Positions 16,001 through 23,874 of a DNA stretch of 64,000 nt are shown here, one piece after another; position 1 is the first letter of the stretch, and each line of letters starts with the position of its first letter. A model generated the notes under the pieces. It had not been told where the DNA came from and did no database searches. It was given only the letters and a program-made list of their open reading frames with translations. This DNA comes from Gemmatimonadales bacterium (lineage in GTDB: Bacteria > Gemmatimonadota > Gemmatimonadetes > Gemmatimonadales > GWC2-71-9): positions 34,728 through 98,727 of the forward strand of contig DASYCE010000031.1 in NCBI GenBank assembly GCA_036500345.1, read 5' to 3'. A program made the position numbers and the translations under genes.

Positions 16001-17619
16001 GCAGCGGCTCCGGCGCCGGCGAGGTTGGACCGCGCCAGGGCGTGCTCGGGGTTGAGTCGGATCGCCTCTTCCCAATGCCGGCGCGCCGCCGCGAGGTCCC
16101 CACGCCGGCACGCGAGATTGCCGAGCTTGAAGTAGATGTCGTCACCCAGGCCCGGGGCGAGCTTGGTGGCGCGATCATACGCCTCTTCCGCCTCGTCCCA
16201 GCGCCCGGCACGATAGAGGAGGTCGCCGAGATTCTTGGAGATCTGCGGGATCGTCGGATCTTCGCCGAGCGCGTGACGGAGATGTGCTTCGGCTTCGCCG
16301 ACCTCGCCGGTCCCCTCGAGGAGCACGCCGAGGGTCGTGCGGAGCACTGGATGATCGGGAAAGGCCTGTACTCCCTCACGCATCGTCGCGACCGCATCGG
16401 GCCACGCCTCCGACAGCCCCTGGGCCCACCCGCATCCCCAATACCACCGCGCCGGCGGCTGCGCCGCGCCGAGGAGGTCACGCGCCCGCGCAAAGCGTTC
16501 GAGCGCGTGGGCCGGATCGACGCGACGAAGCGCGAGGAGGCCGAACGCAGTCCACAGCCGCGGATCGTGAGTGTTGCGCTGCAGCGCTTCGGTGAGCGCC
16601 GCTTCGGCGTCGTCGAGCCGGCCCGACGCTTCGAGTGCCAGCGCGAGATTGTGCAACACCGCGACGCGGGAGGAATCGCGCTCCGCCGCGCGCTGGAAGA
16701 AGTCGACAGCGTCGGTCCACCGCGCCTGACGCAGGGCGATCAGTCCGAGGTAGAACGGCGCCATCGCATCGGTGGGGCGCAGTTCATTCACGCGACGGAA
16801 CTCACGCTCTGCTTCGGCGAGCATCCCGGTGCGATAGAACGCAATGCCGAGATTGCGATGCTCGTCGATCCGCGACAGGTCTTCCCGGGGCGGCGGCGGC
16901 GGTGCCGTCGAGACGCGCCGCAGGCGACCCGCGGTGAGCAGGCCGAAGAGGACGCGGCAGATTTCGAATTCGCTGAGGCCGGTGCCGTCAACGATCTCAC
17001 GAACCGTGTTGATCCCGTTGATGAAAGGGAGGACTCGCCGTTCCGACTCCACCAGCTGGGCATCGTCGTCGACCGCGGCGCGCGGCTCGCCGTCCACGGC
17101 ATAGACCGCATCGACAGTGGTGATCTTCTTGGCGATAACGCTCCACTCGTCGACACGTCGCGCCCCCTCGAGGAGCAACCCTTCCGGATTGAGGCGGAGC
17201 ACGGCATCGGGGACGTCGGGATCGGCGCCAACTTCGAACGAGAAGGTGCCACTGGTCCATGAGAAAAGCGTGTAGATGCACTCCTCGACCTGGCGACGGA
17301 GTTCGCTCTCGAGTTCGCCGGCGGTGACCAGCCCGAGATGGACCAGCATCTCGCCGAGACGTCGTCCCGGCATAGCGACCTGTGCCGCGATCGCTTCCTC
17401 GAGCTGCGCGGCGGTGATCCGGCCCGCGGCGACAAGCCGCTCGCCGATCCGGTCGATGCGTGACACCATCCCCGCGAAGGTGATCCATCCTTCGTCGAAC
17501 CAGATCGAGCCGAAGTTGTGCTCGCTCGCCACCGAGAGACATCCGGTGCGCCGCCCGAGGAAGAGCAGCTGCACCACATCGGGAAGCGACGCCTCCTTGA
17601 GTGAGCCCTTGATCGCCAT
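15997..17619 (-). CDS. PATAN (DUF4388) domain protein with C-terminal TPR array
   Basis: The 540-residue protein starts MAIKGSLKEASLPDVVQLL, the signature opening of a PATAN/DUF4388 domain (residues 1-110 with RRTGCLSVASEHNFGSIWFDEG). A middle region (LGEMLVHLGLVTAGELESEL) resembles a GspE N-terminal-like helical fold. A winged-helix-like stretch (INGINTVREIVDGTGLSEFE) and a proline run at about 255 follow. At least seven TPR-like repeats run to the end. PATAN proteins are known as partners of response regulators and pilus motors in cyanobacteria. The start shares its A with the stop of the AAA+ gene (TGATG). No signal peptide, so cytoplasmic. Confidence 0.88.
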   Translation of the reverse strand: MAIKGSLKEASLPDVVQLLFLGRRTGCLSVASEHNFGSIWFDEGWITFAGMVSRIDRIGERLVAAGRITAAQLEEAIAAQVAMPGRRLGEMLVHLGLVTAGELESELRRQVEECIYTLFSWTSGTFSFEVGADPDVPDAVLRLNPEGLLLEGARRVDEWSVIAKKITTVDAVYAVDGEPRAAVDDDAQLVESERRVLPFINGINTVREIVDGTGLSEFEICRVLFGLLTAGRLRRVSTAPPPPPREDLSRIDEHRNLGIAFYRTGMLAEAEREFRRVNELRPTDAMAPFYLGLIALRQARWTDAVDFFQRAAERDSSRVAVLHNLALALEASGRLDDAEAALTEALQRNTHDPRLWTAFGLLALRRVDPAHALERFARARDLLGAAQPPARWYWGCGWAQGLSEAWPDAVATMREGVQAFPDHPVLRTTLGVLLEGTGEVGEAEAHLRHALGEDPTIPQISKNLGDLLYRAGRWDEAEEAYDRATKLAPGLGDDIYFKLGNLACRRGDLAAARRHWEEAIRLNPEHALARSNLAGAGAAA

Positions 17620-19631
17620 CAGCTCCACTCCTCGAGCATGCGTTCGGCGATATCGGGCCACGTCGCAATCATCTTCTCACGCGAGCGGATCGCACCGCTT
17701 CCCGGCGCCAGCAGTCCGCTGCCGCGCCGATGCGGGCGCGAGGACGGCGTCGCGGTGCCGTCGAGCAGCGTGCGCGCCAGCTCGACCGTGAGCGGGGTCT
17801 GGCGATCCTCCGCGGCGCCGATCAGGCGCTGGACGAGTTGCTGCACCTCGCGCAGTGAGGCGGCGGGGCGCGACGCCACGAAGTCGACGAGGTCGGGATC
17901 GACCGGCGCCGGCCCTCCGCCGAGCAGCCGTTCAACCTCGAAGATCCGCGCTTCGCGGTCGGGCGCACCGAGCTCGAGGACCAGCCCTCCGGAGAGACGC
18001 GTCGCAAGGCGCGGTTCGATGCCGGGGAGCTGCGCGGGGGCGGCCGGCGCGGTGAACGCCATCTGCAGGCCGGCCTCGAGCATGATGTTGTAGAGCTGAT
18101 ACAGCTCTTCCTGGCTGCGTTCCTTCCCCGCCACCGCGCTGACATCGTCGATCAGCAGCGCCTGACAGCGGCGCAGCCGCTGGCGCCACCGCCCGATCGA
18201 CCCGCTGCCGAGCGCCGTCACCAGGCCGTCGACAAATTCCTTGCCGTCGAAGACCGCGACCCGCGTCAATCCCGCCGCGCGCAACGCGTGAGCAAACGCG
18301 TGCAGCAGGTGGGTCTTGCCGACCCCGGGGCGGCCGACGATCACCAGCGGGTTGTATCGCTGGCCCGGCGCGGCCGCGGCCTGGCGAATCGCCTCGACGA
18401 CGGGCCGGCTCGACGGACCTTCGGCGAATTGCGCCAGCGCATAGCGCGGCGACGGGCCCGGCAGTGGATCCCCTGCTTCGCGCGCCTCAACCACCAGCAG
18501 CTCTGCCTCGGCGACCCGGTCGGGATCGTGCAGCACGGTTTCGACCAGGAGCGATGGTGCCACGATCTCGAGCTCGTCCTGCAACTGGCGCAGTGCGCTC
18601 ACATCAGCATCGAACGCCGCCAGCGCTTCCGCCGGATCGACCGCAATTTCTTCGGCGAGGATGGCGTCGAGCCGCGCGGTGTGAAATCCCTCTCCGCGAT
18701 ACCTGAGCGCGGCCTCGGTGACGCGCTGCCGCCAGCGATCGACCTGCTGCGACACGGCGTTCGATACATCGGAAAGGAACGCATCGAATTCGCCGTCCAT
18801 CGTATCGCCGCGCGCCGCGGGCGGCCGTCCCTCCGGCGCGCCGCTCGACCGCTGCGTGGCGACAGTGCCGGCAGACGGACTTGCTGGTGCGACGGCGCCC
18901 GGCGGCTCGTGATGCCCGAGGGTCGCGAGGACACGCCGCGCTTCGTCGGCGGTGATCGGCGACGATGCCACCGCCTGCTGGGCGATGAGCCGATTGAGCG
19001 CTCCGAGCAGCTCGCGGACGGTCCCGATTCGCAGCTCGGCTACGGCCGCGAGGACCTCCGGAAAGAACTCGATCTGCCGTTCGCCGGCGCGGCGCGACAG
19101 AATCGCGAGGCGCGTCTCGTAATCCGGCGCCCCGATGTCGATGACGAGGCCGCCGGCAAAACGGCGGATCAATCGTTCATCGAGCGACTGGATCTCTTCG
19201 GGCGGTCGGTCGCTGGCCAGGACGATCTGCCGGTCGGCCGCCATCAACAGGTCGATGAGCCGCAGCAATTCCGATTGCAACTCTCGCTGGTCACTCAGCA
19301 GCTGCGCATCGTCGACGAGGACGAGATGGGCTTCGGTGAAGCGGCGTCGATATGCCTCGGCCTGCCCCGCGGCGAGCGCCGCGTGATACGCCTCGACGAA
19401 ATCGTCGACCGTGACGTATTCGACGATCCGCGCCGCGTCGATCGACTGCGCTTCGTGGCCGATCGCGGTAAGCAGGTGCGTCTTGCCGAGACCCGGCCGC
19501 GCGTAGAAAAAGAGCGGGTTATACGCGGCCCCCGGCGCCTCCGCCACCGCCTTCGCCGCGGTCGCCGCCAGTCGATTGGACGATCCGACGACGAATGAGG
19601 CAAACCGCGCGTGGGGATTCAGCATCGGCAT
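17619..19631 (-). CDS. Tandem DnaA-like AAA+ ATPase without DnaA DNA-binding domain
   Basis: The 670-residue protein contains two DnaA/Hda-type AAA+ modules. Module 1 opens NPHARFASFVVGSSN, with Walker A RPGLGKTH (about 45-52), Walker B LVLVDDAQ (103-110), sensor 1 LASDRPPEEI, and the arginine-finger segment RLIRRFAGGL. Module 2 has Walker A GRPGVGKTH (433-441), Walker B ALLIDDVS (491-498) and RLATRLSGGL. They are joined by a helical region (about 280-400) of its own kind. The C-terminus ends about 50 residues after the second module, with no helix-turn-helix domain IV, so it is not a replication initiator. ATG at 19631 follows the GTPase stop by one base, and the gene is coupled to PATAN-TPR downstream. 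An effector or remodelling ATPase of the MglA module is inferred. Confidence 0.9.
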   Translation of the reverse strand: MPMLNPHARFASFVVGSSNRLAATAAKAVAEAPGAAYNPLFFYARPGLGKTHLLTAIGHEAQSIDAARIVEYVTVDDFVEAYHAALAAGQAEAYRRRFTEAHLVLVDDAQLLSDQRELQSELLRLIDLLMAADRQIVLASDRPPEEIQSLDERLIRRFAGGLVIDIGAPDYETRLAILSRRAGERQIEFFPEVLAAVAELRIGTVRELLGALNRLIAQQAVASSPITADEARRVLATLGHHEPPGAVAPASPSAGTVATQRSSGAPEGRPPAARGDTMDGEFDAFLSDVSNAVSQQVDRWRQRVTEAALRYRGEGFHTARLDAILAEEIAVDPAEALAAFDADVSALRQLQDELEIVAPSLLVETVLHDPDRVAEAELLVVEAREAGDPLPGPSPRYALAQFAEGPSSRPVVEAIRQAAAAPGQRYNPLVIVGRPGVGKTHLLHAFAHALRAAGLTRVAVFDGKEFVDGLVTALGSGSIGRWRQRLRRCQALLIDDVSAVAGKERSQEELYQLYNIMLEAGLQMAFTAPAAPAQLPGIEPRLATRLSGGLVLELGAPDREARIFEVERLLGGGPAPVDPDLVDFVASRPAASLREVQQLVQRLIGAAEDRQTPLTVELARTLLDGTATPSSRPHRRGSGLLAPGSGAIRSREKMIATWPDIAERMLEEWS

Positions 19632-19632
19632 C

Positions 19633-20238
19633 TCAGCGCGACCGGGCGCGTGCCGGCGCGAGTTGCCGCATCATCAGCATGATCGCCGCGTGGAGCGCTT
19701 CGAGGACCCCATCGCCCCGAAGCGGCGAACAGGGAAAGCTTGGCTGGCCTTCCGGATTGAGTTCGGCGTCGAGCGAAGCCGGCGTGAGCAGCAACTCTTC
19801 CGGCAGGTCGCGCTTCGTCTGCAGGAAGACGATCGGGACCGTCCGCGGATGGCCGTCGTGATCGTCGAGATTCTCCCGCAGCGACGCGAGTGCGGTGATG
19901 TTTTCGGTGAGGCGTCCTGCCTGCGAATCCGCCGCGAAGAGCACCGCGTCGGTGTCGGCGAGAATCAGGCGGCGCGTGGCGTCGGCGTGGCGTTGATCGG
20001 GAACGGCGTAGAGGTGCACGCGCACGCGCCATCCTCCGATGGTTCCGAGATCGAGCGGAAGCCAGTCGAGAAGCGGCGCCACCGACACGTCGGTGCCGAG
20101 CGGCGTGAAAGCGCCGCGGCGCTCGGGCGCGACGCGATCCTGAATGCAGTGGAGGATCGTCGTCTTCCCGGATTGCGGCGCGCCATACACCACCAGCGTC
20201 GCGGCGATCTCCTGACGGTCGGTATCGAGGCGCGCCAC
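19633..20238 (-). CDS. MglA-like small Ras-superfamily GTPase
   Basis: The 201-residue protein has the G1 loop GAPQSGKTT (about 19-27). MglA-specific text follows: DWLPLDLGTIGGWRVRVHLY, then RRLILADTDAVLFAADSQ, and the G4 motif LQTKRDLP (about 139-146). MglA controls front-rear polarity of motility machinery in Myxococcus and Thermus. The switch motif is unusual: the family VPGQ reads VPDQ here, replacing the glycine that contacts the gamma phosphate, though the catalytic-position Gln is kept. The start is GTG, one base after the roadblock gene stop. The upstream roadblock proteins would be candidate GAP/MglB-type partners. Confidence 0.88.
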   Translation of the reverse strand: MARLDTDRQEIAATLVVYGAPQSGKTTILHCIQDRVAPERRGAFTPLGTDVSVAPLLDWLPLDLGTIGGWRVRVHLYAVPDQRHADATRRLILADTDAVLFAADSQAGRLTENITALASLRENLDDHDGHPRTVPIVFLQTKRDLPEELLLTPASLDAELNPEGQPSFPCSPLRGDGVLEALHAAIMLMMRQLAPARARSR

Positions 20239-20239
20239 G

Positions 20240-20707
20240 TCAGTGCGCTCCGAAGAGTGCGCGGAGCGAGTCGTCGAGTTCGCGCTCGAATCCTTCGGCC
20301 AGCACTTCGCGCACCGGGACTGTCGGCGGCGTGGCCGCCACGATCTGTTCGGCAAACCGGGTGAAGAAGAGCCGCACCAGGCCGACCGACGACTCCCCGC
20401 CGAAGACCACCAGGCCGATCCAGCGCCCGCGCGGCGTGTCGAACCCGGCGAGCCACACGCCGCGACCGATCCCCTGATGCACCACAGCACCGAACCCGTC
20501 GCGGGTCCCGAGCAGCGTGGCGAGCTCGCCGGTCGTCGCGAGAATGCCGGCGCCGAGCGCGGCAGCAGCCATGACATCGAGCGAGCGCGTGAATCCATGC
20601 TGCGCAATGACCTGCCCGGAGCTGGTCATCACCAGCGCGACGCGCGCCGACGATTCGCGGAGAAACTCCGCCAGCGGTTCACCCACCCACGGTTCGAGGA
20701 CGCGCAT
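20240..20707 (-). CDS. Roadblock/LC7-type protein (second of the pair)
   Basis: This 155-residue protein shows the alternating helix/strand pattern of the roadblock/LC7 fold: ARVALVMTSSGQVIAQHGF, then LGAGILATTGELATLLG, then GVWLAGFDTPRGRWIGLVVFGG. The C-terminal helix is extended by about 35 residues (VREVLAEGFERELDDSLRALF). Roadblock proteins such as MglB bind and activate MglA GTPases; the gene lies directly before the MglA-like gene, separated by one base. ATG at 20707 shares its A with the previous stop (TGATG). No membrane segments. The assignment rests on fold pattern and context rather than a catalytic motif. Confidence 0.82.
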   Translation of the reverse strand: MRVLEPWVGEPLAEFLRESSARVALVMTSSGQVIAQHGFTRSLDVMAAAALGAGILATTGELATLLGTRDGFGAVVHQGIGRGVWLAGFDTPRGRWIGLVVFGGESSVGLVRLFFTRFAEQIVAATPPTVPVREVLAEGFERELDDSLRALFGAH

Positions 20708-21060
20708 CAGCCGAGGGCACCCGCGAAGTCTCGCAACAGCACGCGCAACCGGCCGAGTTCCGCGTCGGGTCGCGCGACCGCCACGAGCCAGAGCGGCACC
20801 ACGCCCGCGACGGCGAAGATCGCACCACCCTCCGCGACGAACTGCACCGACGTCGGCGCCGATCCGTCCACGCTGGAGGTCGCGCGGCCGGCGCGCGCGA
20901 TGATGGCGGCAGCGAGTGCGGCAACATCCGCTGTCGCGAGATCGTCCATCGCGGTTTCGGCGACGATCAGCCCGTCGTCGGACGAAATGACCAGCGCGCC
21001 GCGGACACCGGGAATTCCGGTCACCTCGCGCATCGCCGCATCCCATGGGGCAGCCGTCAC
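20707..21060 (-). CDS. Roadblock/LC7-type protein (first of the pair)
   Basis: A compact protein of about 117 residues with the typical roadblock sequence: MREVTGIPGVRGALVISSDDGLIV, then ADVAALAAAIIARAG, then VQFVAEGGAIFAVAG and LWLVAVARPDAELGRLRVLL. This is close to the MglB/LC7 minimal fold. I chose GTG at 21060 because it makes a GTGA overlap with the preceding gene, the junction type used throughout; an ATG at 21078 would add six residues. It probably dimerises with itself or with the next protein and serves the MglA-like GTPase; this is inference from family and context. Confidence 0.82.
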   Translation of the reverse strand: MTAAPWDAAMREVTGIPGVRGALVISSDDGLIVAETAMDDLATADVAALAAAIIARAGRATSSVDGSAPTSVQFVAEGGAIFAVAGVVPLWLVAVARPDAELGRLRVLLRDFAGALG

Positions 21061-21815
21061 CGCATCGTCCCCAGCCATTGCCGCGCCGCAAACATCGCGC
21101 GTTCGCCGTGCGCGAGAAGCCGGCCGATCGGAATTGCCGCCGGGCGATGCAGGATCAGAGCAGCATCGTCGGTGACCGGGAGCATCGCGATCGTGGCGCT
21201 CGGCGACTCGATGGCGACGTAGCGCACCACGCCCAGCTCGAGCAGCCGCGCCGCACGGCTGGCTTCGCGCGTGAGTCCCGCACCTTCGGCCGCAAGGAGA
21301 TCTGCATCCGATGCGTCGTCACCCGCACCCCCGCCGGTGAGCCGCATTCCCTGCGTGTCGTATAGCAGCGTCCCGTGCATCGGATCCGCGAGGCGCGCCG
21401 GCTCGTCCACGCTGGTCGATGGTCGCAGGGCGCGGACCCGGTCGAGGGCGGCAAGTACCGTGGCGTCATGCGGTGCGCGCATCGCGGCGAGTTCGAGATG
21501 CCGCTCCGCCGCGCCGAAGTCATGCGCCCTGAACGCCACGAACGCGAGCCCCTTTCGCGCGCCGATGTGGGCCGGATCGCACTCGAGCGCTGCACGCCAT
21601 GCCGCGACCGCGGCCGCATCGTCTCCCTGATCGGCGCGAATCCGGCCGAGGAGATCGTGCGCATCCGCGACCGACGGATAGTGCCCGAGGCCCGCGAGCG
21701 CGACCGCCGCGGCCGCGGCAAACTGACCACGCTGGCGCAGGCGTTCGCCAAGTTCGAGGAAAGCCAGCCGCTGCGGAAGGGAGTGGGTGGTGCCAGGAAG
21801 GGAAGCGTCAGTCAC
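21057..21815 (-). CDS. TPR protein with roadblock-like C-terminal domain
   Basis: Residues 1-130 form TPR-like helices (LAFLELGERLRQRGQFAAAA, DAHDLLGRIRADQGDDAAAV, KGLAFVAFRAHDFGAAERHL). After a linker, the C-terminal 110 residues (GTLLYDTQGMRLTGGG ... LLELGVVRYVAIESPSATIAMLPV ... ALILHRPAAIPIGRLLAHG) have the strand/helix rhythm of a third roadblock module. The GTG start overlaps the preceding stop by 8 bases. It is probably an adaptor that brings a roadblock surface to other TPR partners in the operon. The domain call for the C-terminal half is tentative. Confidence 0.78.
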   Translation of the reverse strand: MTDASLPGTTHSLPQRLAFLELGERLRQRGQFAAAAAVALAGLGHYPSVADAHDLLGRIRADQGDDAAAVAAWRAALECDPAHIGARKGLAFVAFRAHDFGAAERHLELAAMRAPHDATVLAALDRVRALRPSTSVDEPARLADPMHGTLLYDTQGMRLTGGGAGDDASDADLLAAEGAGLTREASRAARLLELGVVRYVAIESPSATIAMLPVTDDAALILHRPAAIPIGRLLAHGERAMFAARQWLGTMR

Positions 21816-22734
21816 GGGCGTCGCGAAGCGCCTCCATCATGGTCCGGGCCGCCTGCATCAATGCCGTCGCCTCGTCGCGGCGATCCGGTTCGTCCTGTTG
21901 CCAGCTGCGCCACGCGTCGATGGCATCTTCGAAGCGACCGGCCCCGATCTCGGCCAGCCCGAGCGCGCGCCACGACTCGGCGTCGTGCGGATGCGCCGCG
22001 AGACGGTCGCGAAGGAGCCGCGCCGCTTCTTCGTACCGTCGAGCCTCGAGCGCCATCCGTGCTGCCAGCAGCGGGTTGCTCCGTGCCGGTCGCAGCTCAA
22101 GTATAGTGGCGGCGCAGAGCGACTGAATCCGCTCGGCCACCTCTTCCAGTGGTTCGTCGAGCGCCGCAGCAAGCTCCGAGAGATCGCGAACCCCGTCCAC
22201 GCGATCCAGAATGCGCCAGTCAAGCGGCACCAGTGCCGGCACCGCGCCCGCCGCCAGTTGATCGGCCGGGACGAACGCCGGCACCACGTGGAATTCATCG
22301 AGGACCGGCGCCAGCTCGACGCGGCGGGTTTCGGCCGCGACCAGCGCGAAGACGAGGTCGTCGGTCGAGATCGAGAGCGCACCATCGGCCGGCGCGGTCT
22401 CCTGGAAATCGAATCGCCCGCGATGCCAGTGCAGCATCGCCGTGATCGCGCGGTGCGCCAGCCGCGTCCGCATCGCGCGCGCCCGCGGACGCCGCAGGAC
22501 CTCCGCATCGTCGCGCGCATCGGTCGATGTGATGACGTGACGATCGATCAATGCCCGGCGAGTCGCCTCGTCACCGGCATCCGGTTCGACCGCCACGATC
22601 GCCCCGTCGGTGATCCGCAGCAGGCACGGCGGATCGACGTCGCTTCGGCTGACGCGCAGCACACCGCTGCGCTTGCCGCGTTCGAGCAGCTGCAGGACCT
22701 CGATCAGACCGATCTCGCTCAATGGTCCGTGCAT
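21808..22734 (-). CDS. PATAN (DUF4388)-like protein with short TPR tail
   Basis: The 308-residue protein starts MHGPLSEIGLIEVLQLLERG and continues RSGVLRVSRSDVDPPCLLRITDGAIVAVEPDA, the PATAN/DUF4388 pattern. A middle section has HRAITAMLHWHRGRFDFQET, the strand-helix segment often seen in these proteins, and DWRILDRVDGVRDLSELAAAL, a winged-helix-like part. The final 90 residues contain two TPR-like units. This is the second PATAN protein of the operon; it is shorter than the one at 15997-17619. The start shares its A with the previous stop (TGATG). Likely cytoplasmic, a candidate receiver-domain partner for the CheY encoded upstream. Confidence 0.82.
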   Translation of the reverse strand: MHGPLSEIGLIEVLQLLERGKRSGVLRVSRSDVDPPCLLRITDGAIVAVEPDAGDEATRRALIDRHVITSTDARDDAEVLRRPRARAMRTRLAHRAITAMLHWHRGRFDFQETAPADGALSISTDDLVFALVAAETRRVELAPVLDEFHVVPAFVPADQLAAGAVPALVPLDWRILDRVDGVRDLSELAAALDEPLEEVAERIQSLCAATILELRPARSNPLLAARMALEARRYEEAARLLRDRLAAHPHDAESWRALGLAEIGAGRFEDAIDAWRSWQQDEPDRRDEATALMQAARTMMEALRDARD

Positions 22735-23873
22735 CAGGCCCCCGCGAAGAGCGTGGCGAGTTGCCGCGCCGATCGTGCGTGGCGGCGGCTGGCCAGACCG
22801 AGATCACCCGCGGGATCAACCCGGCCCACGGTGGCCCAGTCATCAAACGCTTCGTCGTAGCGTCGCAGCTTTGCCAGCACGACCCCGCGGTGGAAGAGCG
22901 CGGCGGTCTGTGACGGCTGATGGGCCAGGACCTGATCGAACACTGCGAGCGCTTCGCCGAGGTGCGCAGTCTGCAGCAGTGATCGCCCGAGGGTCAGGAG
23001 CACCTCGTCGGTGTGCGACGCCGACTCGCCGTCGCCGCTCTCGGCCGGGAGCTCGACCAGGGTTCCAGCGGCATCGCGCTCGAGCAACCAGACTTGTGGC
23101 AAATACCATGGAGAGATGAGCAATGCCCGGCGGATGGCAGCGAGCGCGTCGCCGTGCATTCCCATCCGCTCGAAGGCGAGGCCAAGAGTGAAGTGCGCCC
23201 GCGCCGAATCGGGATCTGCCGCAGCGGCAGCGGCCAGCAGCGGCAAAGCCTGGGCCGGATCCTGGTCCGCCAGCGCCGCGTAGCCGGCGAGAAAATGCAG
23301 CTGCGGTTCGATTGGCGATCGGTCGAGTCGCGGGGCGAGCACGGCCCGGGCGCGATGCGGAAACCCACGCCGCAACATCGCCAGCGCACGGTTGTGCGCG
23401 GCAGCCGACGAGTGCGCCGCGAGCGCCCGATCCCACGCGGCGTCTGCTGCGACGCGTTCGTGTCGCTGCTCGTGCAGGACCGCGAGCCCGTTCCACGCCT
23501 GCGTGGCAACCTCCGGATCTTCGATCGCCGCGCGGTAGCACGCTTCCGCCACCGCGGATTCCTGCTGCCGATGGGCGGCAACCGCTGCGGCAAGCGGATT
23601 TCCGGTGGGCCGCCGATCGCTCGGTGACTCGTCGTCCGCCGCGAGGAGGATCCCGTCGGTGCGCCCGGCGGCGAGCCGTTCGAGGGCGCGGATCGCGGAT
23701 GCGGGCGCGTCCGGCATCGCGACGGCGCGCCGCGCGGCATCGAGCGCCGTGGCGTGCTCGCCGCGGCGCGCGGCGAACCAGGCGAAATTGTTGAGGGTCG
23801 TGGCACCGGCACGAGCAAGTCGACGGCTGAGTGCCGCCACGATCAGCAGATCCTGCGCCCGCTCGCCCGGCAC
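22734..23873 (-). CDS. TPR-repeat protein
   Basis: The 379-residue protein begins MPGERAQDLLIVAALSRRLARAG and consists nearly throughout of TPR-like helix pairs. Examples are NNFAWFAARRGEHATALDAA, HFLAGYAALADQDPAQALPL, HFTLGLAFERMGMHGDALAA and TLGRSLLQTAHLGEALAVFD. No signal peptide and no catalytic motif. The GTG start lies one base after the cheC stop. It sits between the chemotaxis proteins and the PATAN/roadblock/MglA genes, and may scaffold contacts between them. Confidence 0.85.
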   Translation of the reverse strand: MPGERAQDLLIVAALSRRLARAGATTLNNFAWFAARRGEHATALDAARRAVAMPDAPASAIRALERLAAGRTDGILLAADDESPSDRRPTGNPLAAAVAAHRQQESAVAEACYRAAIEDPEVATQAWNGLAVLHEQRHERVAADAAWDRALAAHSSAAAHNRALAMLRRGFPHRARAVLAPRLDRSPIEPQLHFLAGYAALADQDPAQALPLLAAAAAADPDSARAHFTLGLAFERMGMHGDALAAIRRALLISPWYLPQVWLLERDAAGTLVELPAESGDGESASHTDEVLLTLGRSLLQTAHLGEALAVFDQVLAHQPSQTAALFHRGVVLAKLRRYDEAFDDWATVGRVDPAGDLGLASRRHARSARQLATLFAGA

Positions 23874-23874
23874 G

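Noticed and set aside
17619..19631. Reading the DnaA-like gene as dnaA and its surroundings as a replication origin
   Set aside because: The protein has two AAA+ modules and no domain IV, and no cluster of DnaA boxes or AT-rich unwinding region is visible around it. dnaN, recF or gyrB are not next to it.
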